This document shows, piece after piece, positions 25,117 to 32,246 of a stretch of DNA of 42,134 bases. The notes under the pieces were generated by a model that had not been told where the DNA came from, did no database searches, and was given only the letters and a program-made list of their open reading frames with translations. Position 1 is the stretch's first letter; each line of letters starts with the position of its first letter. The DNA comes from Deltaproteobacteria bacterium (GTDB lineage Bacteria; Desulfobacterota; Binatia; UBA12015), in NCBI GenBank assembly GCA_016874795.1, contig VGTG01000036.1, positions 1 to 42,134 on the forward strand, in the 5' to 3' direction. Position numbers and translations under genes: made by a program.

Positions 25117-26594
25117 CAGCTGCGCCTTACCTTACCGCTCGGGGTCGTGGCCAGATGGGAAACGATGCGGAAGTCGGCGGGGACCTTGAATCGGGCGAGA
25201 CGCGCGCGGCAGTGCGCGAGGAGCGACGCCTCGGTCGGCGGAAGCGCGGGATCCGCCGGCACGACCTCAGCGACGGGTATCGCGCCGACGCGCGCATGCT
25301 TCTCCCCGTGGACGCGTGCGGCGCCGACGGCGGGATGCGCGAGCAGCGCCGCCTCGATCTCCTCGGGGAAGCACTTCTGCCCGGCGACGTTGATCACCGA
25401 GCCGCGCCGTCCGACGAGCTCGAGGTCGCCGTCGCCGTCGGCACGAGCGAGATCGCCCGTCCCGAACCAGCCGTTCGGAGCGATCTCGTCGCGACGGCGC
25501 CACGGCGAGAGATAGGCATCGAGAAGCCCCGGTCCGCGCACGTACAGCTCGCCGATCTCGCCCGGCGTTGCGCCCCCTCCGGGCTCCCCGCGGAGCTCGA
25601 TCTCGAAGCCCGGCACCGGCCGGCCGACCGCCTCCGGCTTCTCGCGCGCTCGCTCGACGTTCATCAGCGGAAGCCCGACCTCGATGATGCCGAGGACCTG
25701 CGTCAGCGGCACGCCGAGCCGCGCGTCGAAGCGCCGCGCCGTCTCGACGGCGAGCGGAGCGGTCGTCGAGAACGCGCGCCGGAGCGAGGGCCAGCGGGCC
25801 GCCGAGGGCTCCGCCGCAAGGAGCGCGTAGTGGAACGGCGCCGCGTACGTGATGGTCGCCGCCTGCTCGCGTCCGATCGCGAGGACGTCCGCCGCGAGAT
25901 GCGATGGTGCGAGCACGATCGCCGCGCCGGTCTGCAGGAAGAGGAGGATCGAGGACACGAAGTGGTGCGCCATCGGGAGGAACCAGACGACGCGGTCGTC
26001 CGCGCCGATCCCGAGGCCGCCGTTCGCGGCGGCGATCCGCCGGGCGATCGTCTCGTGCGAGAGGACGACACCTTTGCTGGCACCGGTCGTCCCCGAGCTG
26101 AAGCGGACGAAGGCGGGATCGAGCGAGGCGAAGTCGTCCTCGGAGAAGCGCGGCTCGCCGCCGCCGGCGGCGCGAACGCCGTTCGCCGCGAAGCGCACGA
26201 GGTCGACGTCGATGCCGCCGACCGAGCGCGAGAGGCGGCTCGCCTCGGCGCCGCGCCAGCGCGTCCGTCCCGCGACGACCACGACGTCGAGCCCGACCCG
26301 CTTCGCGAGCTCGTCCCGCTCCGCCGGAGACAGCTCGGGCGGCACCGGGACCACGCAGCCTCCGGCGCGGAGCACCGCGAGCGCCAGCACGAGATGGGTC
26401 GCGTCGCTCGGCGAAAGAAGACCGACGCGCGGAACCGCTCCCGCCCCGGCCACGCCCCCGGCCTCACGCAGATCCGCGGCCGCGGCGTCCACCTGCTCGA
26501 ACAAGCGGCCGCGCGAAAGCACGCCGTCGCCCGAGATCAGAGCGGGTGCCGCTTCGGGATGCGGAGCACCCCGGAGCCGGTCGACGATGTTCAC
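25116..26594 (-). CDS. Acyl-AMP/CoA ligase (ANL superfamily), probable acyl-ACP ligase
   Basis: 492 residues, near normal ANL length. Motifs: phosphate loop RFSSGTTGASKGVVLSHE; hinge-adjacent WFGTGDLARADGDGDLELVGR; C-terminal catalytic lysine in TTPSGKVRRS, which is also the end of the protein. The A5-type motif is unusual (QVLGIIEVGLPL instead of YGxTE). The family activates carboxylic acids as acyl-adenylates and passes them to CoA or a phosphopantetheine carrier. With an ACP gene 11 bp upstream, loading of that ACP is the likely role. Alanine/glycine-rich stretches suggest no extra domain. Confidence 0.85.
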   Translation of the reverse strand: MNIVDRLRGAPHPEAAPALISGDGVLSRGRLFEQVDAAAADLREAGGVAGAGAVPRVGLLSPSDATHLVLALAVLRAGGCVVPVPPELSPAERDELAKRVGLDVVVVAGRTRWRGAEASRLSRSVGGIDVDLVRFAANGVRAAGGGEPRFSEDDFASLDPAFVRFSSGTTGASKGVVLSHETIARRIAAANGGLGIGADDRVVWFLPMAHHFVSSILLFLQTGAAIVLAPSHLAADVLAIGREQAATITYAAPFHYALLAAEPSAARWPSLRRAFSTTAPLAVETARRFDARLGVPLTQVLGIIEVGLPLMNVERAREKPEAVGRPVPGFEIELRGEPGGGATPGEIGELYVRGPGLLDAYLSPWRRRDEIAPNGWFGTGDLARADGDGDLELVGRRGSVINVAGQKCFPEEIEAALLAHPAVGAARVHGEKHARVGAIPVAEVVPADPALPPTEASLLAHCRARLARFKVPADFRIVSHLATTPSGKVRRS

Positions 26595-26605
26595 GGACGG
26601 GACAC

Positions 26606-26884
26606 TCAGGCGGCGCTGCTCTGCTCGGCAAGCCGGCGCCGCAGGACCCGCGCGAGGCTCTGGACGGTCTTCAGGTTCTCCCGGGTGACGTCGCTCTCCG
26701 GCAGCCAGACGCCGAAGCGCTTCTCGATCAGGAGGAGGATCTGGATCACGGCCATCGAGTCGACGCCCGCCTCGTCGAGCGGCGCCGCCGGCGCGAGCGA
26801 GATGCCGTCGAGGATGCGCCCCTCGATGAGGGTGCGGATCTCCCGCTCGAGATCCGCGAGATCCGGGCCGCCGCCGCTCGACAT
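26606..26884 (-). CDS. Acyl carrier protein
   Basis: 92 residues with the four-helix carrier pattern and phosphopantetheine attachment serine Ser43 in GVDSMAVIQILLLIEKRFG (DSM instead of the commoner DSL). It is acidic in the first half and basic at the C-terminus (RVLRRRLAEQ), unlike housekeeping AcpP, so it is probably a dedicated carrier. First gene of a three-gene unit: ACP, 11 bp, ligase, one-base overlap, GDPD. Confidence 0.87.
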   Translation of the reverse strand: MSSGGGPDLADLEREIRTLIEGRILDGISLAPAAPLDEAGVDSMAVIQILLLIEKRFGVWLPESDVTRENLKTVQSLARVLRRRLAEQSSAA

Positions 26885-26898
26885 TCTTCGAATCTAGC

Positions 26899-26929
26899 GT
26901 GACGCCGCTTCAGCTCAAGAGAGCGTCAC
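26899..26929. terminator. Hairpin between the membrane GT gene and the ACP gene
   Basis: Perfect 7-bp arms GTGACGC/GCGTCAC with a 17-nt loop. One arm overlaps the stop codon of the membrane protein gene and the other lies 15 bp upstream of the ACP start. It may end the upstream transcript or act as an operator for the ACP unit. Confidence 0.35.
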
Positions 26930-28113
26930 ATTCTCTGGACGCGCCAGAACCACGTCCCCCAGACGTTCATCGCGACGCTCAGGAGCACGAGCGCGGGGAA
27001 AAGCCAGCCTCGCCGCCCCTCGGGAAGGTCGTTCTTCAGCGCGAGCGCGACGATGAGGAAGGGCGTGTAGTCGAGGGTGTAGCGGCTTCCGAACTGCCGC
27101 CAGCCGTCCCAGAAGTAGAGTAGGTAGAGCCCCTGGATCAGGACGCATCCGGCGAGCGCCACCCGGCCGAGCACGCGCGCGTCCGGAGCCCGCTCGCTCC
27201 AGCCGGGACGGAGCAGGAGGAGCACGGCAGGAGTGGTCGCGAGGAGGGAGAGACCGTGATCGTCGAACGTCAGGTAGGGCCAGGTCCCTTGCACTCGCGG
27301 CATCAGCCAGAAGTACTGGTGCAGGTTCTTCCCGAGGTAGTGCCAGCTGAACGAGCCGTGCTCGGGGTTGAGCAGCGCCTGGTTCGCGGAGATGTAGCCG
27401 TTGTCGAGCGGGTTCCCGAAGCGCGCGTAGTTGTAGGCGGCGAGTGCCAGGAAGGTCAGGAAGAGGGGGATGCCGAACTCGAACAGCGTGCGGAAACGCG
27501 GCCGCCGCCGGAACGCGAGGAAGAGGAAGAGCGGCGTCGCGAGCGCCGCGGGTCCACGGCTCGTCGCGGCGAGTGCGCACAGGAGGCCGAGCAGGAACGG
27601 ATTCGCTCGCCCGGTCGTCTCGAGCCACGCGAGCGTCAGCGCCGCGACCGCGAGGAGATGCCCGAGCATCCACGTGTTGCCGTACCAGGCGGCGTAGAAG
27701 TGGACGGTGCCGACCGCGAGCAGCAGAGTCGCCCAGTTCGCCGTGCTCCGGCGTACGCCGAGCCGGCCGAGGAGCAGTCGGATGAGCCCGACGTTGACTG
27801 CGCCCACCGCGATCGACACTCTCGCGAGGTTCACGTCGAGTCGCCAGAGCGCCGCAAGAGGAAGCAGGAAGATCGCAGGAAGCGGGTCGAAGTAGACGTA
27901 GGCCTTGCCGCCCACGAACGCGAACTCGGTGAGCCAGCTCGGCGGATCGGCGATGTACAGGCGACCTTCGAGGAGCGAGACCGCGAGGTGCAGATGGTAG
28001 TTGAAGAACATGAACGCGCCGTCGTTCGAGAACCAGTACGCGGCGTAGGCGAGGAGCGTCGCGAGGAGCGCGTCGATCAGGTTGCGGGCGTGCCCGCGCG
28101 CGTACTCAGCCAT
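26926..28113 (-). CDS. Polytopic membrane protein, GT-C glycosyltransferase-like
   Basis: 395 residues with about ten predicted membrane helices by hydrophobicity (LIDALLATLLAYAAYWF, WATLLLAVGTVHFYAAWY, LFEFGIPLFLTFLALAAY, others). There is an early loop with Asp (GGKAYVYFDPLPAIFLLPL) and a large loop with aromatic residues (HSFSWHYLG-like), as in GT-C mannosyl- or arabinosyltransferases that use polyprenyl-phosphate sugars. No precise family can be named. Divergent from a polyprenyl-P-sugar-synthase-like gene by only 20 bp, which supports a donor-synthase/transferase pair. Confidence 0.65.
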   Translation of the reverse strand: MAEYARGHARNLIDALLATLLAYAAYWFSNDGAFMFFNYHLHLAVSLLEGRLYIADPPSWLTEFAFVGGKAYVYFDPLPAIFLLPLAALWRLDVNLARVSIAVGAVNVGLIRLLLGRLGVRRSTANWATLLLAVGTVHFYAAWYGNTWMLGHLLAVAALTLAWLETTGRANPFLLGLLCALAATSRGPAALATPLFLFLAFRRRPRFRTLFEFGIPLFLTFLALAAYNYARFGNPLDNGYISANQALLNPEHGSFSWHYLGKNLHQYFWLMPRVQGTWPYLTFDDHGLSLLATTPAVLLLLRPGWSERAPDARVLGRVALAGCVLIQGLYLLYFWDGWRQFGSRYTLDYTPFLIVALALKNDLPEGRRGWLFPALVLLSVAMNVWGTWFWRVQRM

Positions 28114-28133
28114 CCTCGAAAAGGCCCTCTGCC

Positions 28134-28856
28134 GTGAGCGCTCGCTCGACCCGGCTGTCGAGCCTCTCGGCGTCCTTCCCCGCGCACAACGAGGAGGACA
28201 ACGTCGGGCCCATGCTCGCCGATCTCCTCGCCGCTTTACCCGACTTCGCCGAGCGCTTCGAGATCATCGTGGTGGACGACGGCTCGCGCGACCGGACGTT
28301 CGAGCGCGCGAGCGAGGTGGCGAAGCAGGATCCGCGCGTCCGCGTCGTGCGGCACGAGGTGAATCAGGGGTACGGCGCCGCGGTGTGGACCGGTCTCACC
28401 TCCGGAACGCTCGACTACGCGTTCTTCACCGACGGCGATCGCCAGTTCGACGTCCGGCAGATCGGCGAGCTGATCCCGTACGTCGACGACTACGACGTCG
28501 TCGTCGGCTACCGCGTGAACCGGCAGGACAACGCCGTGCGGAAGCTGAACGCGCACGCGTGGAACTGGCTCATCCGGCTTCTCCTGCACGTGCCCGTCCG
28601 CGACGTCGACTGCGCTTTCAAGCTCTTCCGTCGCTCGGCCCTCCAGGGCGTCCGCATCGAGTCGGGCGGCGCGATGTTCTCGTCGGAGCTTCTCGCGCGG
28701 CTCGTCGCGCGCGGCTCGCGGGTCGTCGAGGTCCCGGTGAAGCATCTGCCGCGCGAGACGGGGCGCTCCTCGGGCGGCAACCTGCGCGTGATCGCGCGCG
28801 CGTTCCGCGATCTGTTCCAGCTCTACGGGGACCTGCGCAAGGAAGGCGTCCGCTAG
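28134..28856 (+). CDS. GT2 glycosyltransferase, dolichol-phosphate mannose synthase-like
   Basis: 240 residues, GTG start. Typical GT2 fold motifs: SASFPAHNEEDNVGPML, IIVVDDGSRDRTFE and FFTDGDRQFD (the DXD-like metal site). VGYRVNRQD and the C-terminal GRSSGGNLRVIARAFRDL are like Dpm1 or polyprenyl-phosphate glucosyl/mannosyl transferases. There is no C-terminal membrane segment, so this is the soluble or peripheral DPM1 type. It would make the lipid-linked sugar donor used by GT-C enzymes such as the divergent neighbour. Sugar specificity unknown. Confidence 0.87.
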   Translation: MSARSTRLSSLSASFPAHNEEDNVGPMLADLLAALPDFAERFEIIVVDDGSRDRTFERASEVAKQDPRVRVVRHEVNQGYGAAVWTGLTSGTLDYAFFTDGDRQFDVRQIGELIPYVDDYDVVVGYRVNRQDNAVRKLNAHAWNWLIRLLLHVPVRDVDCAFKLFRRSALQGVRIESGGAMFSSELLARLVARGSRVVEVPVKHLPRETGRSSGGNLRVIARAFRDLFQLYGDLRKEGVR

Positions 28857-28877
28857 GAGAGGGGCAGCGCCGCTCTC
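28857..28877. terminator. Degenerate hairpin 1 between convergent GT2 and DsbA-like genes
   Basis: Starts immediately after the GT2 stop. GAGAG pairs with CTCTC, then one mismatch and three further pairs. It is a decayed form of hairpin 1 of the dispersed repeat, in a 27-bp convergent gap where a bidirectional terminator is expected. Confidence 0.5.
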
Positions 28878-28883
28878 GCACGA

Positions 28884-29831
28884 CTACCCCTGCTTCTTCG
28901 CGAGCTCCGGCTCGATGATCTCCTTGAAGGCCTCGAGCGGCTGCGCACCGGAGAGGCGGCGGCCGTTGACGAAGAACGTCGGCGTCGAGTTCACGCCGAT
29001 CGCCTCGGCCTCCTCGAGCGTCGCGACGATCACTGGCGCGGTCTCGTCCGCGTCGTAGCAGGCCTTCACCTTCGCAGGATCGGCGCCCGACTCCTTCGCG
29101 ATCTCGACGAGCTGGTCGACGGCGGTGTCCGCCTGGACCTCCTGCTGCTTCCCGAAGACCGCCGCGTGGTACTTCCAGTAGGCGTCGTTGCCGTTCTGGC
29201 GCAGCACGCAGATGCCGATCTCCGAGGCGGGCTGCGCCCACGGATGGATCGAGACGAGCGGGAACTGCTTGTAGACGAACTTCACCCGGTCGCCGTACTC
29301 CTTCAGCACCTCCTGCTGGACGATCTCCTCGGCGCGCGCACAGAACGGGCACTGGAAGTCGGAGTACTCGACGATCGTCACGGAGGCGTCCGCCGGACCG
29401 AGGAACGGATCGTCCGTCCCGATCTTGATCTTCTCGAGCACCTCGGTGACCGGGTCGATGGTCAGGTCGACGGGATCGGCGCGCAGGAACCAGCGGCCGT
29501 CGGCGGAGAGCAGGAACTCGAGGTCCTGCGACTGGTCCTCGCGCGAGAGGCGGAGAGTGCCCTTCTTCAGGCCGTCGATCTGCGAGTCGGAGATGTCGAC
29601 GAGCTCCATCGCGACGTCGGACGGGATCTGCCCGCTCGACTCGAAGTGACGCTTGATCTGCACCGCGAGCTCCTCGCGGTTCAGGTTGGCCTCGGCAGGA
29701 GCCGCGATCGGCTCGGGCGCATTCGCCGGAGCAGCTCCCGGAACCTGGCTGCCGGATCCGCCCTGCGGCTCACATCCGATTCCTACCGCCAGGACCGCCG
29801 CCACCGCGCTCGCAAACGCGCTCCGTCTCAT
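28884..29831 (-). CDS. DsbA-like thiol-disulfide oxidoreductase, probable lipoprotein
   Basis: 315 residues from the ATG at 29831, which begins a signal sequence ending at a possible lipidation Cys20 (AVLAVGIGC). An Ala/Pro linker and an N-terminal domain of about 75 residues come before the thioredoxin-fold DsbA domain. The active site is FQCPFCARAEE (Cys161, Cys164), a CPFC motif distinct from E. coli CPHC, and the cis-Pro loop is NSTPTFF. FVYKQFPLVSIHPWAQPASE is characteristic of the DSBA/BdbD-type group. It acts in the periplasm in disulfide formation or reduction. A longer frame upstream is not needed. Confidence 0.88.
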   Translation of the reverse strand: MRRSAFASAVAAVLAVGIGCEPQGGSGSQVPGAAPANAPEPIAAPAEANLNREELAVQIKRHFESSGQIPSDVAMELVDISDSQIDGLKKGTLRLSREDQSQDLEFLLSADGRWFLRADPVDLTIDPVTEVLEKIKIGTDDPFLGPADASVTIVEYSDFQCPFCARAEEIVQQEVLKEYGDRVKFVYKQFPLVSIHPWAQPASEIGICVLRQNGNDAYWKYHAAVFGKQQEVQADTAVDQLVEIAKESGADPAKVKACYDADETAPVIVATLEEAEAIGVNSTPTFFVNGRRLSGAQPLEAFKEIIEPELAKKQG

Positions 29832-29922
29832 CGCTGGTACTCCTCTTTGGTCCCGGGACCGGTCGATAGGACCGTCCGGGCGCGTTCTACGGGTGACCCC
29901 CGGAGCGGTCAACCCATCGTAC

Positions 29923-30017
29923 GAGAGGGGCGCCGCCCCTCTCCTCCACGCGGCAAAGCCTAAGCTGCGCCTCCGTTCCCCGCTCGCTGACGCTCGGCCG
30001 CGCGCTCCGCGCGCGGA
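29923..30017. repeat. Two-hairpin dispersed repeat, copy C (complete)
   Basis: Hairpin 1 is at 29923-29943 and hairpin 2 at 29998-30016 (CCGCGCGC/GCGCGCGG, loop TCC), joined by the same spacer (CGGCAAAGCCTAAGCTGCGCC) as copies A and B. It lies 13 bp beyond the stop of the sugar dehydrogenase on the minus strand and upstream of the DsbA-like gene, in the orientation seen in copy A. Confidence 0.8.
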
Positions 30018-30029
30018 GTCCTTGGAGCG

Positions 30030-31262
30030 CTACTCGGGATCGACGCGGAAGACCGAGCCGTCGATCGAGACGAGGTACAGCTCGCCGGCCGCATCCTCGC
30101 CGAAGGACGAGAGCCCTCCGAGGACGCCTTCGGGATCGATCTCGTCCGTGATCTCCAGGTGGTCGACCACCTCGCCGTCGCGCCACTCCATCGACCAGAC
30201 GCGGTTCGAGCAGTAGTCGCCGTACAGGTACCGCCCCTGCAGCGCGGGGATCGCGTCGCCGCGGTAGACGTATCCACCCGTCACCGAGCAGCCGAGGTCG
30301 CGGCCGTACTCGACCGCCGGAAGCGTAAGCCCGTCCATCCGGCAACCCGCGCTCGGCTCGAAGCAGTGGAAGCCCTCCATCACGTCCCAGCCGTAGTTCA
30401 CGGCGGTCGCACCGGCGGGCGTGACGTCGATCTCCTCGTAGAGATTCTGTCCGACGTCGCCGATGTAGAGGTCGCCCGTCGCGCGATCGAAGCTGAAGCG
30501 CCACGGATTCCGGAGACCGATCGCGAACACGTCCGGATCGCCGCCCGGGAAGTTGCCCACCGGAGGCGTGGGATGGGTGTCGACGTCGATCCGCACGAGC
30601 GAGCCGAGCTTCTCGGTCGGATCCTGCGCAGTGCCGCCGGGATCGCCGCCGTCGCCGCCGTCGCCGAGGCCCACGTAGAGGAGACCGTCCGGCCCGAAGG
30701 CGAGCATGCCGCCGTTGTGGTTCGGGAACGGCTGCTCGACCGTGAAGAGGATCCGCACCGCGTCCGGCGAGGCCCGGTTCGCATCTTCGGAGCGCGCATA
30801 CTCCGCGACGACCGTGTCTCCGCTCCGGTCCGTGTAGTTCACGAAGAGGCGCCCCCTTTCGGCGTAGTCGGGCGCGAACGCGAGACCGAGAAGACCGCGC
30901 TCGCCGCAGCACGACACGAGAGACGAGAGATCGAGGAACGTCGTCGTTCCTCCGCCCTCCAGGACCTGGATCCGCCCCGTCTGCTCGACGACGAAGAGGC
31001 GTGGGTCGTCCGGCGGGGAGGTGAGGAAGAGGGGCTTGTCGAGCCCGCTCGCGACCGAGGTCAGCCGGAGGCCCGTTGGTGCCGCCGGGCTCGCGGTCGC
31101 GGTCGGCTCGGGGGCGGGAGTCGGCGTCGTGCCGGGCGCGCTCGGTCGGGGAGACGGCGTCGGCTCGGGTCCGGGACCGGATCCGCCTCCACCCCCGCAC
31201 GCCGCGAGAAGCGCCGCGATCGCGGCCCCTGCGGACGCGGCCGCTCCGAACCTCCTCCCCAT
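30030..31262 (-). CDS. PQQ-type sugar dehydrogenase (GSDH/Hedgehog-interacting-like), lipoprotein
   Basis: 410 residues. Lipoprotein signal with lipobox LLAAC (Cys22), a Gly run and a Pro/Thr-rich linker to about residue 62. The six-bladed beta-propeller of the glucose/sorbosone dehydrogenase family follows: KPLFLTSPPDDPRLFVVEQ, ERGLLGLAFAPDY, FPNHNGGMLAFGPDGLLYVGLGDGGDGGDP, GLRNPWRFSFD, GDVGQNLYEEI. The His in NHNGG and the Arg of RNPWR match PQQ-site residues of soluble GDH relatives. It would oxidise an aldose or related substrate at the cell surface; substrate and actual PQQ use are unproven. Divergent from the thioesterase gene by 29 bp. Confidence 0.88.
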   Translation of the reverse strand: MGRRFGAAASAGAAIAALLAACGGGGGSGPGPEPTPSPRPSAPGTTPTPAPEPTATASPAAPTGLRLTSVASGLDKPLFLTSPPDDPRLFVVEQTGRIQVLEGGGTTTFLDLSSLVSCCGERGLLGLAFAPDYAERGRLFVNYTDRSGDTVVAEYARSEDANRASPDAVRILFTVEQPFPNHNGGMLAFGPDGLLYVGLGDGGDGGDPGGTAQDPTEKLGSLVRIDVDTHPTPPVGNFPGGDPDVFAIGLRNPWRFSFDRATGDLYIGDVGQNLYEEIDVTPAGATAVNYGWDVMEGFHCFEPSAGCRMDGLTLPAVEYGRDLGCSVTGGYVYRGDAIPALQGRYLYGDYCSNRVWSMEWRDGEVVDHLEITDEIDPEGVLGGLSSFGEDAAGELYLVSIDGSVFRVDPE

Positions 31263-31291
31263 CTGGTCAGCCTTCCGCCTCCCAACCCAAC

Positions 31292-32191
31292 ATGCAAGAG
31301 ACCTTCGACGAGGCCGTCCGCATGCCCCCCGTGCACAACGCCATCCGCCAGGTTTCGCACGCGAGCGTCGACTTCCTCGGCGAGCTCAAGGTCTCGGCGC
31401 TTCTCGGCCTTCTCGAGCAGACCGCCGTCGAAGCGTCCGCGGAGGCGGGGTGGGACCCGGCACGGTACGCGGCCGAGAAGCGCGTCTGGATCGTGCGGCG
31501 CACGCGCCTCGAGCGCCTGGTCCCGCTCGGCGGCGGCGACCATCTCCGCATCGCGACGCACGTCGACGACTTCCGGCGCGCACGCTCGATCCGCCGCTAC
31601 GCGGTCGAGCGTACGGCGCGCTTTCGCGAAACGACGGACACGAGCCGACACGCCGCGCGCGCGACGACCGACTGGGTGTACTGCGACGCTGCGTCCGGAC
31701 GTCCCGTAACGGTTACGGACGAGATGAAGAGCGCGCTCTTCGGCGAAGCGGCGCCCGTCCTCGCACGAGCGCCCCGGGTCGAGCTTCCCGTCGCGGAGCC
31801 ACGCAGCCGGCTCCGGCTCCCGGTGCGCCCCTCCCATCTCGACCACATGGGGCACGTGAACAACGCCGTCTGGGCCGACTTCCTCGAGGACGGCGCGTTC
31901 GAGCTCTTCGCCGAGGCGGGCTTCGGCCTCGATCGCATGCTGCGCGCGGAAGGCGCTCTCCGCGTGCGCCGCCTCGACCTCGAGTACCTCGCCGAGGCAC
32001 GGGTGGGGCAAGACCTATGTATTCTGAGCTGGCTCGAGGCACTGGAGCGCAGCACCGACCGTGACGCTCCCGCTCGCGCGCGCCTCGTCCAGGCGATCGA
32101 CGACGGCGATGGAAAGCGGCTCGTCCGCGCGGCGAGCGAGTGGGTCTGGCGCAGCCGGGCCGAGATCCTCGGCGGAGCGCCATCGGAGTGA
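31292..32191 (+). CDS. Acyl-ACP thioesterase-like double hot-dog protein
   Basis: 299 residues from the ATG at 31292; the open frame upstream overlaps the divergent gene. Two hot-dog modules are visible, about residues 15-150 and 165-290. The second carries RPSHLDHMGHVNNAVWADFLEDG, the HxxxxGHVNNxxY-type signature of FatA/FatB and 4-hydroxybenzoyl-CoA thioesterases. The first has a loose copy (GELKVSALLGLLEQTAVEAS). It likely releases fatty acid from ACP or CoA. It lies 55 bp upstream of the histidine kinase gene on the same strand. Confidence 0.75.
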   Translation: MQETFDEAVRMPPVHNAIRQVSHASVDFLGELKVSALLGLLEQTAVEASAEAGWDPARYAAEKRVWIVRRTRLERLVPLGGGDHLRIATHVDDFRRARSIRRYAVERTARFRETTDTSRHAARATTDWVYCDAASGRPVTVTDEMKSALFGEAAPVLARAPRVELPVAEPRSRLRLPVRPSHLDHMGHVNNAVWADFLEDGAFELFAEAGFGLDRMLRAEGALRVRRLDLEYLAEARVGQDLCILSWLEALERSTDRDAPARARLVQAIDDGDGKRLVRAASEWVWRSRAEILGGAPSE

Positions 32192-32208
32192 CAGTCCAAC
32201 ATTTCACC

Positions 32209-32236
32209 TTGCAAGGATCTCCAATGGTGATATAGC
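32209..32236 (+). promoter_or_regulatory. Possible promoter of the histidine kinase gene
   Basis: TTGCAA (32209-32214) and TATAGC (32231-32236) with a 16-bp spacer, in the AT-richest stretch of the surrounding 1 kb, ending 10 bp before the kinase ATG. The transcript would have an unusually short leader. Both boxes match consensus at 4 of 6 positions. Confidence 0.35.
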
Positions 32237-32246
32237 GGCCTCCCCG

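Noticed and set aside
20286-30017. CRISPR array interpretation of the repeated units
   Set aside because: Units are kilobases apart, palindromic and gene-associated, with no regular spacers or cas genes.
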